Of a stretch of DNA of 7,171 nt, positions 1-5,690 are shown piece by piece. This DNA is from an uncultured Treponema sp. (GTDB lineage Bacteria; Spirochaetota; Spirochaetia; Treponematales; Treponemataceae): the NCBI GenBank assembly GCA_947176045.1, contig CAMWPF010000073.1, forward strand, positions 1 through 7,171, read 5' to 3'. The notes beneath the pieces were generated by a model. It was not told the DNA's origin, made no database searches, and saw only the letters and a program-made list of their open reading frames with translations. Each line of letters opens with the position of its first letter. Position 1 is the first letter of the stretch. Both the position numbers and the translations under genes were made by a program.

Positions 1-2
1 GA

Positions 3-1082
3 ATTTATTCCGGTCGCATCCGCGCCATGTTCAACGACCGCGGACAGCGCATCCAGGAGGCGGAGCCGTCCATTCCGGTGGAAATCCTCGGCATGGAGAA
101 TATGCCGAACGCTGGAGATCCGTTCCAGGTGACGGATTCGGAAAAGGAGGCGCGCTCCATTTCCACCAAGCGCCAGGAGCTGAAGCGCTTTGAGGACGCG
201 AAGGCGGTCAGAAAGGTGACGCTTGACAACCTGTATTCGACCATCGAGCAGAACGAAATCAAGGAATTCAAGGTCATCATCAAGGCAGACCTGCAAGGTT
301 CTGCGGAGGCGCTCAAAATTTCCTTGGAGAAGCTTTCCACAAAGGACATCCGGCTGGTCGTCATACACTCTTCCGCCGGCGCCATCAATGAAAGCGACGT
401 TACGCTCGCCGCCGCGGACTCGAACGCGATCATCATCGGCTTCAACGTCCGCCCGACTCCGAAGGCGAAGGCGCTCGCCGACCAGGAGCGCGTCGAAATC
501 CGCAAGTACAACATCATCTACAAGGCGGTGGAGGAAGTGCAGGCGGCGATGGAAGGAATGCTGCAGCCGGACACCAAGGAGCAGATCACCGGTTCCGTGG
601 AAGTCCGCAATACGTTCAAGGTTCCGAAGATCGGCGTGATTGCCGGCTGCTATGTGACGGAGGGCGTCGTCAAGCGCACGAGCATGGTGAACTTGATCCG
701 CGACGGCATTGTCAAATACACTGGAAAGATCGCCTCGCTGCGCCGGTTCAAGGACGATGCGAAGGAAGTTTCCTCCGGATTCGAGTGCGGAATCGGGCTT
801 GAGAACTGGCAGGACATCCAAGTCGGCGACCATCTGGAAGTATTCGAATATATCGAGGTGGCGCGAAAGTTGGGCGACGCGCTTGTAGACGACCGTGCCG
901 CCAACGAAAAGAAGGCGGCTGAGGCTGCCGCGGCGGCGGAAGCTGAGGCGGAGGCCGAACGCGCGCGGGAGGCGGAGGCGCTTGCCGCGGAAAAGGCCGC
1001 CGCAAAGGCCCGCAAGGCTGAAAAGGCGAAGGGGCGCGGGGCGGAGCCAGCCGCCGGACATTCCGCCGGGGACGGGAACTGA
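3..1082 (+). CDS. infB: Translation initiation factor IF-2, C-terminal part (5' end outside window)
   Basis: IF-2 is the cytoplasmic GTPase that brings fMet-tRNA to the 30S subunit and promotes 50S joining. The reading frame is open from base 3, so the N-terminal region and the whole GTPase domain lie upstream of the window; about 359 residues are visible. The first visible segment is the end of domain II (GRIRAMFNDRGQRIQEAEPSIPVEILG), followed by domain III (FKVIIKADLQGSAEAL, then SSAGAINESDVTLAAAD and IIGFNVRP). The C-terminal fMet-tRNA-binding beta-barrel is also present (ITGSVEVRNTFKVPKIGVIAGCYVTEG, then GFECGIGLENWQDIQVGDHLEVFE). Normal IF-2 stops soon after this. Here about 67 further residues, roughly bases 876-1079, form a low-complexity Ala/Glu/Lys/Arg tail. 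The stop overlaps the rbfA start by one base (TGATG). Identity is secure; the function of the tail is unknown. Confidence 0.97.
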   Translation: MYSGRIRAMFNDRGQRIQEAEPSIPVEILGMENMPNAGDPFQVTDSEKEARSISTKRQELKRFEDAKAVRKVTLDNLYSTIEQNEIKEFKVIIKADLQGSAEALKISLEKLSTKDIRLVVIHSSAGAINESDVTLAAADSNAIIIGFNVRPTPKAKALADQERVEIRKYNIIYKAVEEVQAAMEGMLQPDTKEQITGSVEVRNTFKVPKIGVIAGCYVTEGVVKRTSMVNLIRDGIVKYTGKIASLRRFKDDAKEVSSGFECGIGLENWQDIQVGDHLEVFEYIEVARKLGDALVDDRAANEKKAAEAAAAAEAEAEAERAREAEALAAEKAAAKARKAEKAKGRGAEPAAGHSAGDGN

Positions 1083-1504
1083 TGGGACAGTACCGCATGG
1101 AGCGTCTGAACGGGCAGCTGCGCGACGAGATTGCGAAGCTGCTCCTGCACGGCGACATAAAGGATCCGCGCGTCTCGACGTTCCTTTCCATCAACCGCGT
1201 CGAGATTTCGACCGACCTGTGCTATGCGAAGGTGTTCGTTTCGACGTTCCTTTCCGACGCGCAGCTGGAAAAGGGCGTGGAAGGGTTGAACAGCGCCGCA
1301 GGCTTCGTGCAGTCGTCCATCGCCAAGAAGCTGCGGATCCGCCAGTTCCCCAAGCTGACGTTCGTCGTGGATTCGGCGATGAAGGACGGATTCAAGATGG
1401 TGCGGAAGCTTTCGGAGTTGGAAGGGGCGTCCGTCGGACAGCCTTCCGGTGACGGCGGTTCCGGACCGGACGGCGGGGATTCTGAGCGTGGCGGAGCGCA
1501 ATAG
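1082..1504 (+). CDS. rbfA: Ribosome-binding factor A
   Basis: RbfA binds immature 30S subunits and helps process and fold the 5' end of 16S rRNA; it acts in the cytoplasm. The 140-residue product shows the family signature: an N-terminal MGQYRMERLNGQLRDEIAKLL, then KDPRVSTFLSINRVEISTDLCYAKVFVS, and a C-terminal KH-like part ending IAKKLRIRQFPKLTFVVDSAMKDG. The ATG overlaps the infB stop, with GGGGA and GGGA purine runs just upstream, so translation is probably coupled. Beyond about residue 115 the protein continues into a Gly/Ser/Asp-rich tail (GQPSGDGGSGPDGGDSERGG). That tail is longer than usual, and its last part overlaps the beginning of truB. The infB-rbfA-truB order is the classic one for these genes. 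Call secure. Confidence 0.96.
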   Translation: MGQYRMERLNGQLRDEIAKLLLHGDIKDPRVSTFLSINRVEISTDLCYAKVFVSTFLSDAQLEKGVEGLNSAAGFVQSSIAKKLRIRQFPKLTFVVDSAMKDGFKMVRKLSELEGASVGQPSGDGGSGPDGGDSERGGAQ

Positions 1505-2555
1505 CGGGACTCTTGCGGGCGGCGTCGTGCTGCTTGCCAAGGAGCCGGGCGTCACCAGCTTTTCCGCGCTGGCGTCCGTCAAGCACGCGATGGGCACATC
1601 GAAGGTCGGGCATACCGGCACGCTGGACAGCTTTGCGTCCGGACTGCTGGTTGTCTGCGTCGGGCCGCTGACGCGCCTTGCCTCCCGGATTACGGAATTC
1701 GACAAGACGTATGAGGCGGCCGTTTTGTTCGGAACGCAGACAGACACGCTTGAATGCACGGGAACGCCGGTGCGGACGGCGCCGCTGCCCGGGCCGGAAG
1801 CGCTTGCGGCTGCGGTCGCGGCCTGGACGGGAACGGTGCGGCAGCGTCCGCCGGAATTCAGCGCGATCCACATCAACGGGAAGCGGGCGAGCGACCTTGC
1901 CCGGCGCGGCGCCGCCGCCGAAATTCCAGAGCGGCAGGTAACAGTCCATTCGGCGGACGTCCGGCGGCTCCTTTTGGATGATGCCGGCCGCGTTTCCGCC
2001 GCGCACATTTCCTTCCATGTTTCAAAGGGCACATATATCAGAAGCCTCGCGCGCGACATCGCGGCTTCCTGCGGGAGCGCGGCGCACCTTGCCGGACTTC
2101 GGCGGACGGCGGTGGGCGCGTTTTCCTTGGCGGACGCTGCCGGCGCGTCGCGGCTGGAGCCGTTCTCGCTGGAGCGGGAGCTTGCCGCCGCCGCGGAGTG
2201 TTCCGCTTCGCCGGTCGCATCCCTGCCGGGCGGCGGAGTCAAGCGGCGCGCGCCGTCTGAGGCGGAGGAGCGGCTCCAGCAGGAAATCCGCGAAAAATGC
2301 GTCTGCATGACCCCTTCGCTTGCAGCGTCCTGCGACTTTTCGGCGCTGTACGTGAAGCCGGAGCGGGAGCGCCTGTTCCAAAACGGCGGAAAGCTGTCCG
2401 CATCGATGTTCCGTGCGGCGCGCGGCGTCGCGGCGGATGGATTTTCCGCCGTTTTTTCGGAGGACGGACGGTTTGCCGGATTGGTCCGGCGGCTTCCGGA
2501 CGGCGGCTTCCGCTACTGCTTTGTGGACGCGTCTTTCGTCCGGCGGCCGGATTGA
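1488..2555 (+). CDS. truB: tRNA pseudouridine(55) synthase TruB
   Basis: TruB converts U55 in the T-loop of tRNAs to pseudouridine. Numbered from GTG 1488 (355 residues), the catalytic motif GHTGTLDSFASGLL places the nucleophilic Asp at residue 47. It is followed by the DKTYEA element (Tyr at about 75), RQRPPEFSAIHINGKRASDLAR, and the KGTYIRSLARD block with Arg at about 185. LRRTAVGAF comes next, and then a C-terminal domain ending FAGLVRRLPDGGFRYCFV. The start is a choice. GTG 1488 has GGGGA (1475-1479) eight bases upstream and gives a normal-length N-terminus. An earlier in-frame GTG at 1449 would add 13 residues but has poor ribosome-binding sequence. The gene overlaps rbfA by 17 bases (56 with the earlier start). 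The protein is longer than typical 300-315 residue TruB, mainly through an Ala-rich linker near residues 225-275. ribF, often the next gene, is absent. Confidence 0.95.
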   Translation: MAERNSGTLAGGVVLLAKEPGVTSFSALASVKHAMGTSKVGHTGTLDSFASGLLVVCVGPLTRLASRITEFDKTYEAAVLFGTQTDTLECTGTPVRTAPLPGPEALAAAVAAWTGTVRQRPPEFSAIHINGKRASDLARRGAAAEIPERQVTVHSADVRRLLLDDAGRVSAAHISFHVSKGTYIRSLARDIAASCGSAAHLAGLRRTAVGAFSLADAAGASRLEPFSLERELAAAAECSASPVASLPGGGVKRRAPSEAEERLQQEIREKCVCMTPSLAASCDFSALYVKPERERLFQNGGKLSASMFRAARGVAADGFSAVFSEDGRFAGLVRRLPDGGFRYCFVDASFVRRPD

Positions 2556-2809
2556 GCGCCGCCGCGTCCTGCGCGCCGTTTTTCTGCCTTTCAGCCGCCG
2601 GCCTCTTTTTTGGCGGACGCGCAAGGAATTGGAGGGGGCGCGGAGCGCGTGCGCGCATGAGCGCGCACCGACCGAAAGGGAAGCCCCGGAAAGTCCGGTG
2701 CCGCGCGGCCGCAGGCCCGCGGCATGCGCCCGTCTGAACAGCTGCCTGCGTCCTTCCGCGCAGTGCGTCCGCCCTTGACCTCTGAATCGATAACCGTTAA
2801 AGTAGATGT
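2556..2809. other. GC-rich intergenic region with strong inverted repeats
   Basis: No convincing gene is seen on either strand. Open frames here are out-of-frame continuations rich in Arg, Ala and Pro. The stretch holds three hairpin-forming inverted repeats in a row. The first is GTGCGCGC/GCGCGCAC (2649-2656 with 2661-2668, loop ATGA). The second is CCGGA/TCCGG (2686-2690 with 2694-2698, loop AAG). The third is an 11-bp stem with one bulged C (2699-2710 with 2714-2724, loop GCA). None is followed by a T-run, so they do not look like standard terminators. A T-run at about 2609-2614 lies inside a weak CCGCC/GGCGG pair after truB and could be an imperfect terminator. The last 35 bases carry the bactofilin promoter. 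Confidence 0.5.
2775..2803 (+). promoter_or_regulatory. Sigma70-type promoter for bactofilin, leaderless geometry
   Basis: A -35 box TTGACC (2775-2780) and a -10 box TAAAGT (2798-2803) are separated by exactly 17 bases. The -35 matches 5 of 6 consensus bases and the -10 matches 4 of 6. A start site seven bases after the -10 falls on base 2810, which is the A of the bactofilin ATG. There is no Shine-Dalgarno sequence before that ATG. The inference is a leaderless mRNA. The surrounding DNA is also locally AT-rich inside a GC-rich gap. Confidence 0.6.
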
Positions 2810-3175
2810 ATGTTTGACGTGAAGGAAACGGAATTTTTTGACATTGAGGACGACGCGTTCGACACTGTCCTCGAGGCGGGCATCCGCTTCACGGGAACGA
2901 TCCGGTTTGTCAAGCCGTTCATGATCCGGGGATCGGTCAGCGGCCGGATTGACGCGACGAGCGACCTTGTCATCGATTCCGGCGCGGAGGTGGAGGCAGA
3001 CATTTCCGCCGCGCGCGTCCTTGTCAAGGGAAGGCTCCGCGGAAACGTCAGCGCGCAGAAGATGGTCTTCGTCACGTCGTCGGGAACGCTTGACGGCGAC
3101 ATCACGGCGGAGCAGGTGGTTCTTGCGCCGGGAAGCGTCTTTTCCGGACGCTGCACGATGCTGAAAAAATCTTGA
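2810..3175 (+). CDS. Bactofilin (polymer-forming cytoskeletal protein)
   Basis: Bactofilins are small proteins that self-assemble into nucleotide-independent filaments. In many bacteria they act at the inner face of the membrane in cell shape, wall synthesis or positioning of envelope machines. The 121-residue product has a short acidic N-terminal stretch (residues 1-20, FDIEDDAFDTV). The rest is almost entirely the bactofilin beta-helix core: repeating hydrophobic/Gly strands such as TGTIRF, IRGSVSGRID, LVIDSGAEVEADI, VLVKGRLRGNV, GTLDGDITAEQVVL and a final GSVFSGRCTM. Length is typical of the family. The ATG follows a -10-like box by only six bases and has no Shine-Dalgarno site. The stop is 26 bases from the ATG of the next gene, so it probably heads an operon with the TPR protein and mtaB. 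Family assignment is firm; the specific role is inferred. Confidence 0.92.
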   Translation: MFDVKETEFFDIEDDAFDTVLEAGIRFTGTIRFVKPFMIRGSVSGRIDATSDLVIDSGAEVEADISAARVLVKGRLRGNVSAQKMVFVTSSGTLDGDITAEQVVLAPGSVFSGRCTMLKKS

Positions 3176-3201
3176 ATCAAACGGAAGTCAAGGCAATCGA
3201 T

Positions 3202-3837
3202 ATGAAGAAGAATCTTGCGAACAGTTTGGCTTTGCTGCTTCTGGTTCCGGCGGCGCTTTCTGCGCAGATTGGAAACGTCAAGCAGGATGCGCTCGTCCTC
3301 TACAACAACGGGCGGTATGCGGAGGCTGTCGCGGTCTGCGAGCAGGAGCTTGCGGACAATCCCAGCCGGCTCGACTCGTATGTCGTCATGTGCTGGGCGC
3401 TGGTGAAGAACAAGCAGTATTCCGAGGCGGAGCAGCGGGCGGCGGAAGGCTTGAAAATCAACGCCTACGATCTGCGGCTGTTGGAGTCGCTCGGTGAGGC
3501 GCGCTATTTCTTGGGAAAGAACAACGGCGCGATGGAGCAGTTCCAGAAATACGTCTCAAACGCGCCGGAGAACGGCAGCCGCGTCGGCGTTTCGTATTAT
3601 TATATGGGCGAGATCTACATCCGTCAGGCGCGGTACCAGCACGCCGACATCGCCCTTTCCGCCGCCGTCAAGAAGGAGCCGCTGCTTGACAGGTGGTGGG
3701 TGCGCCTCGGCTATGCCCGCGAGATGGCGAAGAACTATTATGAGGCGGTCGCCGCGTATGACGAGGCGCTGCGCTTGAATCCTTCTTCCGTGGACGCTTC
3801 GCGCGGACGGGAGCGGGTTGCCGCAAAATTGCAGTGA
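3202..3837 (+). CDS. Exported tetratricopeptide-repeat protein
   Basis: The 211-residue product begins with a signal peptide: MKKN, a hydrophobic run (LALLLLVPAAL) and a likely cleavage after LSA near residue 21. It is therefore probably periplasmic. The remainder is a chain of about five TPR-like helical pairs. Clear ones are near residues 25-60 (ALVLYNNGRYAEAVAVCEQEL, ending NP), 62-95 (YSEAEQRAAEGLKIN), 96-130, 132-165 (YYYMGEIYIRQARYQHADIAL) and 167-200 (YEAVAAYDEALRLNPSS). TPR domains are protein-interaction scaffolds, so no enzyme activity is expected. ATG 3202 is chosen because AAGG lies eight bases upstream and the signal peptide starts there. An in-frame TTG at 3172, overlapping the bactofilin stop, would add 10 residues with no signal-peptide character. 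Position after bactofilin suggests an envelope or cell-shape function, but this is inference only. Confidence 0.88.
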   Translation: MKKNLANSLALLLLVPAALSAQIGNVKQDALVLYNNGRYAEAVAVCEQELADNPSRLDSYVVMCWALVKNKQYSEAEQRAAEGLKINAYDLRLLESLGEARYFLGKNNGAMEQFQKYVSNAPENGSRVGVSYYYMGEIYIRQARYQHADIALSAAVKKEPLLDRWWVRLGYAREMAKNYYEAVAAYDEALRLNPSSVDASRGRERVAAKLQ

Positions 3838-3844
3838 AATTCCT

Positions 3845-5293
3845 GTGGAAATTCGTTTTATAACGACGGGCTGCCGGCTGAATCAAATTGAAAGCGAGTC
3901 GGCCGCCCGTTTTTTTGTCGAAAAGTCATTTTCTGTTTCCCTCAATCCGGTTTCTGCATCCGATGAAGCGGACGGCGGCACGATTTTATGCGTCGTCAAC
4001 ACCTGCGCGGTGACGCAGAAGGCAGAGCAGAAGGACCGGCGGCTCATCCGGCTTGCCTTGGAAAAATTCCCTCATGCGGCGGTCGTTGTGACGGGCTGCT
4101 ATGCGCAGCTGGCTCAGGACGTCCTTGCCGGAATGGGCTTGCGTGTCGCGGTGCTTCCGGGCCAGCGGAAGAGTCGCCTCGAGCAGGCGGCGGCGCTGCT
4201 TCGGGAGCAGGTTGATTCCGGCGGTTTTTCCGCCGCCGCCTTTGCGGACGCGCTTTCTCGGACGGTCGCCGCGCCGCCGCAGGAAGAGGCGGGAACCGGG
4301 GAGCGTCCGTTCCGGCTTTCCACGGAATCGTTTCTGGCGCATTCGCGTCCGTCCATCAAGATTCAGGACGGATGCAGCAACGCCTGCACATACTGCGCGA
4401 TCCGCCTTGCGCGCGGCCGTTCGGTTTCGCTGGATGCAGAGGAAGTGCTTTCGCAGGTGCGCCGGTTTGAGGCCGCCGGTTGTGCGGAGGTCGTCTTCAC
4501 GTCAGTGAACCTCGCGCAGTACCGCGGCGCATACAAGGGGCGGACGGTCGGATTTGCGGAGCTTTTGGAGCTGTGCCTTGCAGAAACGGAGCGGCTGGCG
4601 TTCAGAATTTCCAGCTTGTACCCGGAGCTGGTGGACGGACGGTTCTGCGCCGCCGCCGAAGATCCTCGGGTGCGGCCGCACTTCCACCTTTCAGTGCAGA
4701 GCGGAAGCGACGCCGTCCTTCAGGCGATGGGCAGGCGGTACCGAGCGGCAGACGTGGCGGCGGCGTGCAGGCTGCTTCGCAGCGCGAAGCGCAATCCGTT
4801 CGTCGCCTGCGACATCATCACGGGATTTCCGGGAGAGACTGAAGACGACTTTGAGCGGACGGCGGCATTGTGCAGGGACTGCTCGTTCTCATGGATCCAT
4901 GTCTTTCCGTTCAGCGCGCGTCCGGGAACGGCGGCGGCAGGAATGCGTCCCGCCGTCCCCCAGTCTGTCAGCGGACGGCGCGCGGCGTTCCTTGCCGCGC
5001 TTGCGGCGGAGCGGAAGAAGGCGTACATCGATTCCTGCCGGGGCGCGGTTCTTGACGCAGTGCTGGAGCCTGCCGAGCGGCGCTCCGTGTTCGGAAGCGC
5101 CGGAGGGCTGCGCCATCATGCGGTCACCGAGAATTTCCTGCACTGCGAGCTGTCCGTTCCGCACGGATGCGCGCTTCCTGCGCCGGGACGCCGGATTTCG
5201 GTGCGGATAGTGGAGGCTTCGGAGTCCGGCATGAAAAAGGGCGGCGGAACGGAATGCCTTGCCGAGCTTGTCCTTCCTCAGCCTTGCACTTGA
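3845..5293 (+). CDS. mtaB: tRNA t6A37 methylthiotransferase MtaB (radical SAM)
   Basis: MtaB adds a methylthio group to t6A at position 37 of ANN-decoding tRNAs, giving ms2t6A. From GTG 3845 (482 residues), the N-terminal UPF0004 domain supplies three cluster cysteines: TTGCRLNQ (Cys10), VNTCAVT (Cys54) and VTGCYAQ (Cys85). The radical-SAM CxxxCxxC motif is CSNACTYC (Cys177, 181, 184) in the MtaB-type context KIQDGCSNACTYCAI, then ARGRSVS. Later family blocks are HLSVQSGSDAVLQAMGRRY, DIITGFPGETEDDF and HVFPFSARPGT. A C-terminal TRAM-like segment follows at about residues 415-460. The start is uncertain. TTG 3818 has GGGAG upstream and overlaps the TPR gene by 20 bases. GTG 3845 lacks a good ribosome site but gives the usual N-terminal length and could be translated by coupling. 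A long Ala-rich insert (about 120-160) precedes the SAM motif. MiaB is less likely from the motif contexts. Confidence 0.92.
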   Translation: MEIRFITTGCRLNQIESESAARFFVEKSFSVSLNPVSASDEADGGTILCVVNTCAVTQKAEQKDRRLIRLALEKFPHAAVVVTGCYAQLAQDVLAGMGLRVAVLPGQRKSRLEQAAALLREQVDSGGFSAAAFADALSRTVAAPPQEEAGTGERPFRLSTESFLAHSRPSIKIQDGCSNACTYCAIRLARGRSVSLDAEEVLSQVRRFEAAGCAEVVFTSVNLAQYRGAYKGRTVGFAELLELCLAETERLAFRISSLYPELVDGRFCAAAEDPRVRPHFHLSVQSGSDAVLQAMGRRYRAADVAAACRLLRSAKRNPFVACDIITGFPGETEDDFERTAALCRDCSFSWIHVFPFSARPGTAAAGMRPAVPQSVSGRRAAFLAALAAERKKAYIDSCRGAVLDAVLEPAERRSVFGSAGGLRHHAVTENFLHCELSVPHGCALPAPGRRISVRIVEASESGMKKGGGTECLAELVLPQPCT

Positions 5294-5318
5294 AAAAAAA
5301 ACGCCGATATTCTATACT
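5290..5318 (+). promoter_or_regulatory. Promoter of tRNA-Pro
   Basis: TTGAAA (5290-5295) and TATACT (5313-5318) are 17 bases apart, a near-consensus sigma70 pair. The spacer carries a run of nine A. The -35 box overlaps the mtaB stop codon (TGA 5291-5293). The expected start site, near 5324-5325, is six or seven bases before the mature tRNA. The tRNA therefore need not depend on transcription from mtaB. Confidence 0.75.
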
Positions 5319-5330
5319 GGCAAGACGTTT

Positions 5331-5403
5331 CGGGATGTAGCGCAGCTGGTAGCGCGTCTGCTTTGGGAGCAGAATGTCGCAGGTTCAAATCCTGTCATCC
5401 CGA
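5331..5403 (+). tRNA. tRNA-Pro (anticodon UGG)
   Basis: All four arms fold. The acceptor stem is CGGGATG with CATCCCG (5331-5337 and 5396-5402) and the discriminator is A5403. The D stem is GCGC/GCGC with loop AGCTGGTA. The anticodon stem is TCTGC/GCAGA with loop TTTGGGA, giving anticodon TGG at 5364-5366. The variable loop is ATGTC. The T stem is GCAGG/CCTGT with loop TTCAAAT. The 3' CCA is not encoded (the bases after A5403 are CAT), so it must be added by CCA-adding enzyme. This tRNA reads CCN proline codons. It sits between mtaB and a terminator with its own promoter, so it is a single-gene unit. Confidence 0.97.
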
Positions 5404-5414
5404 CATTGTGCGAG

Positions 5415-5449
5415 GGACGCGCCGCGGCGCGTCCTTTGTTGTTTCTTTT
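5415..5449 (+). terminator. Intrinsic terminator after tRNA-Pro
   Basis: A perfect 20-bp palindrome (5415-5434) can fold as GGACGCGC/GCGCGTCC with loop CGCG. It is followed at once by a T-rich run (TTTGTTGTTTCTTTT, 5435-5449). It lies 11 bases after the end of the tRNA. This is the standard form of a rho-independent terminator on the plus strand. Confidence 0.85.
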
Positions 5450-5475
5450 CAAAAAATAGCTGGCAGGCGCCGCGG

Positions 5476-5504
5476 AAAAACAAAAAGGCGCCTTTGGTGG
5501 CGCC
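5476..5504 (-). terminator. Intrinsic terminator on the minus strand
   Basis: Read on the minus strand, GGCGCC, loop ACCAAA, GGCGCC is followed by TTTTTGTTTTT (stem arms 5499-5504 and 5487-5492, T-run 5486-5476). On the plus strand no T-run follows, so the signal is directional. There is no conventional minus-strand gene upstream of it. It therefore implies a short minus-strand transcript arising from the promoter at 5691-5718. Confidence 0.7.
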
Positions 5505-5684
5505 CTGTACTGTGCCGCAATCTTTTGGAAGATTGGCGCACTGTCTGTATCCTGCTGCAAGCCGCAGTCCGCTGTATGGCCTACGTATTGTTCTGCGTCG
5601 GCACGCAGGATGTTTTTGTCGGAATCTGCATATTGCCTCCTTTCGCAAGCGGCCAGTGCAAGTCCTCATCTCTTTCCTGACCAC
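5505..5684 (-). ncRNA. Candidate small minus-strand transcript (structured sRNA or mini-mRNA)
   Basis: This is the body of an inferred transcript of about 200 nt, from a start site near 5684 to the terminator at 5504-5476. Besides the terminator it contains three hairpins. They are CTGCGT/ACGCAG with loop GCCG (5608-5593), CTGC/GCAG with loop GGCTT (about 5568-5556), and GTGC plus CAATCTT with loop CCAA, AAGATTG plus GCAC (5541-5512, one two-by-two internal loop). A strong ribosome site and a 16-codon ORF lie within it. I recognise no known RNA family. The case rests on the combination of promoter, ribosome site and directional terminator. Each is individually good, but none has been tested. 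Confidence 0.45.
5581..5631 (-). CDS. Small ORF, 16 residues, with strong Shine-Dalgarno site
   Basis: The ORF encodes MQIPTKTSCVPTQNNT and ends at TAG. It is unrecognised. Its support is regulatory. AAAGGAGG (minus strand, 5643-5636), almost the full complement of the 16S 3' end, lies four bases before the ATG. An extended -10 promoter is about 60 bases upstream, and a minus-strand terminator lies about 80 bases after the stop. The peptide is polar, has one Cys at residue 9 and no membrane or signal segment. It could be a real small protein, a regulatory leader peptide, or the translated part of a dual-function RNA. A hairpin (CTGCGT/ACGCAG) sits inside the coding bases. It is too short for codon-use tests, so confidence is limited. 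Confidence 0.4.
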   Translation of the reverse strand: MQIPTKTSCVPTQNNT

Positions 5685-5690
5685 AACTTC

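Noticed and set aside
1449..1487. Longer truB start at GTG 1449
   Set aside because: It would overlap rbfA by 56 bases, lacks a good ribosome site and adds residues not seen in TruB. GTG 1488 is better supported, though not proven.
650..2308. Minus-strand open frame of 552 codons opposite infB, rbfA and truB
   Set aside because: It is the shadow of three well-supported plus-strand genes in GC-rich DNA. It has Ser/Arg/Ala-rich sequence and no recognisable domain.
2686..2705. GGAAAGTCCGG resembling the conserved start of RNase P RNA
   Set aside because: The rest of RNase P RNA (about 350 bases with the ACAGAA-type P4 strand) does not fit in the gap before 2810. The motif is explained by a local hairpin.
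2676..2725. Possible cobalamin riboswitch (GGGAA followed by GG..AGTCC)
   Set aside because: The B12-box order is only vaguely similar, GGTG and the CCCGC-ACTG core are absent, and the downstream gene is bactofilin, not a B12 gene.
2413..2778. Plus-strand frame of 121 codons spanning the truB end and the gap
   Set aside because: It overlaps truB out of frame, is Arg/Ala/Pro-rich, has no ribosome site and shows no domain.
5303..5310. GCCGATAT as a sigma28 -10 element before the tRNA
   Set aside because: No TAAA-type -35 lies at the right distance, and a better sigma70 pair (TTGAAA-N17-TATACT) overlaps it.
5312..5560. Minus-strand frame of 82 codons containing MTGFEPATFCSQSRR
   Set aside because: This peptide is the antisense translation of the tRNA-Pro gene, a known false-gene pattern. 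The frame also runs through two terminators.
5636..5643. CCTCCTTT on the plus strand resembling the 16S rRNA 3' end
   Set aside because: It is simply the complement of the minus-strand Shine-Dalgarno site. No other 16S sequence is present.
5385..5684. Minus-strand frame of 99 codons beginning MVRKEMRTCTG
   Set aside because: An AGGAAAG site precedes its internal ATG, but the frame crosses both terminators and ends inside the tRNA. The composition is Arg/Cys-rich with no domain signal. The 16-codon ORF has the better ribosome site.
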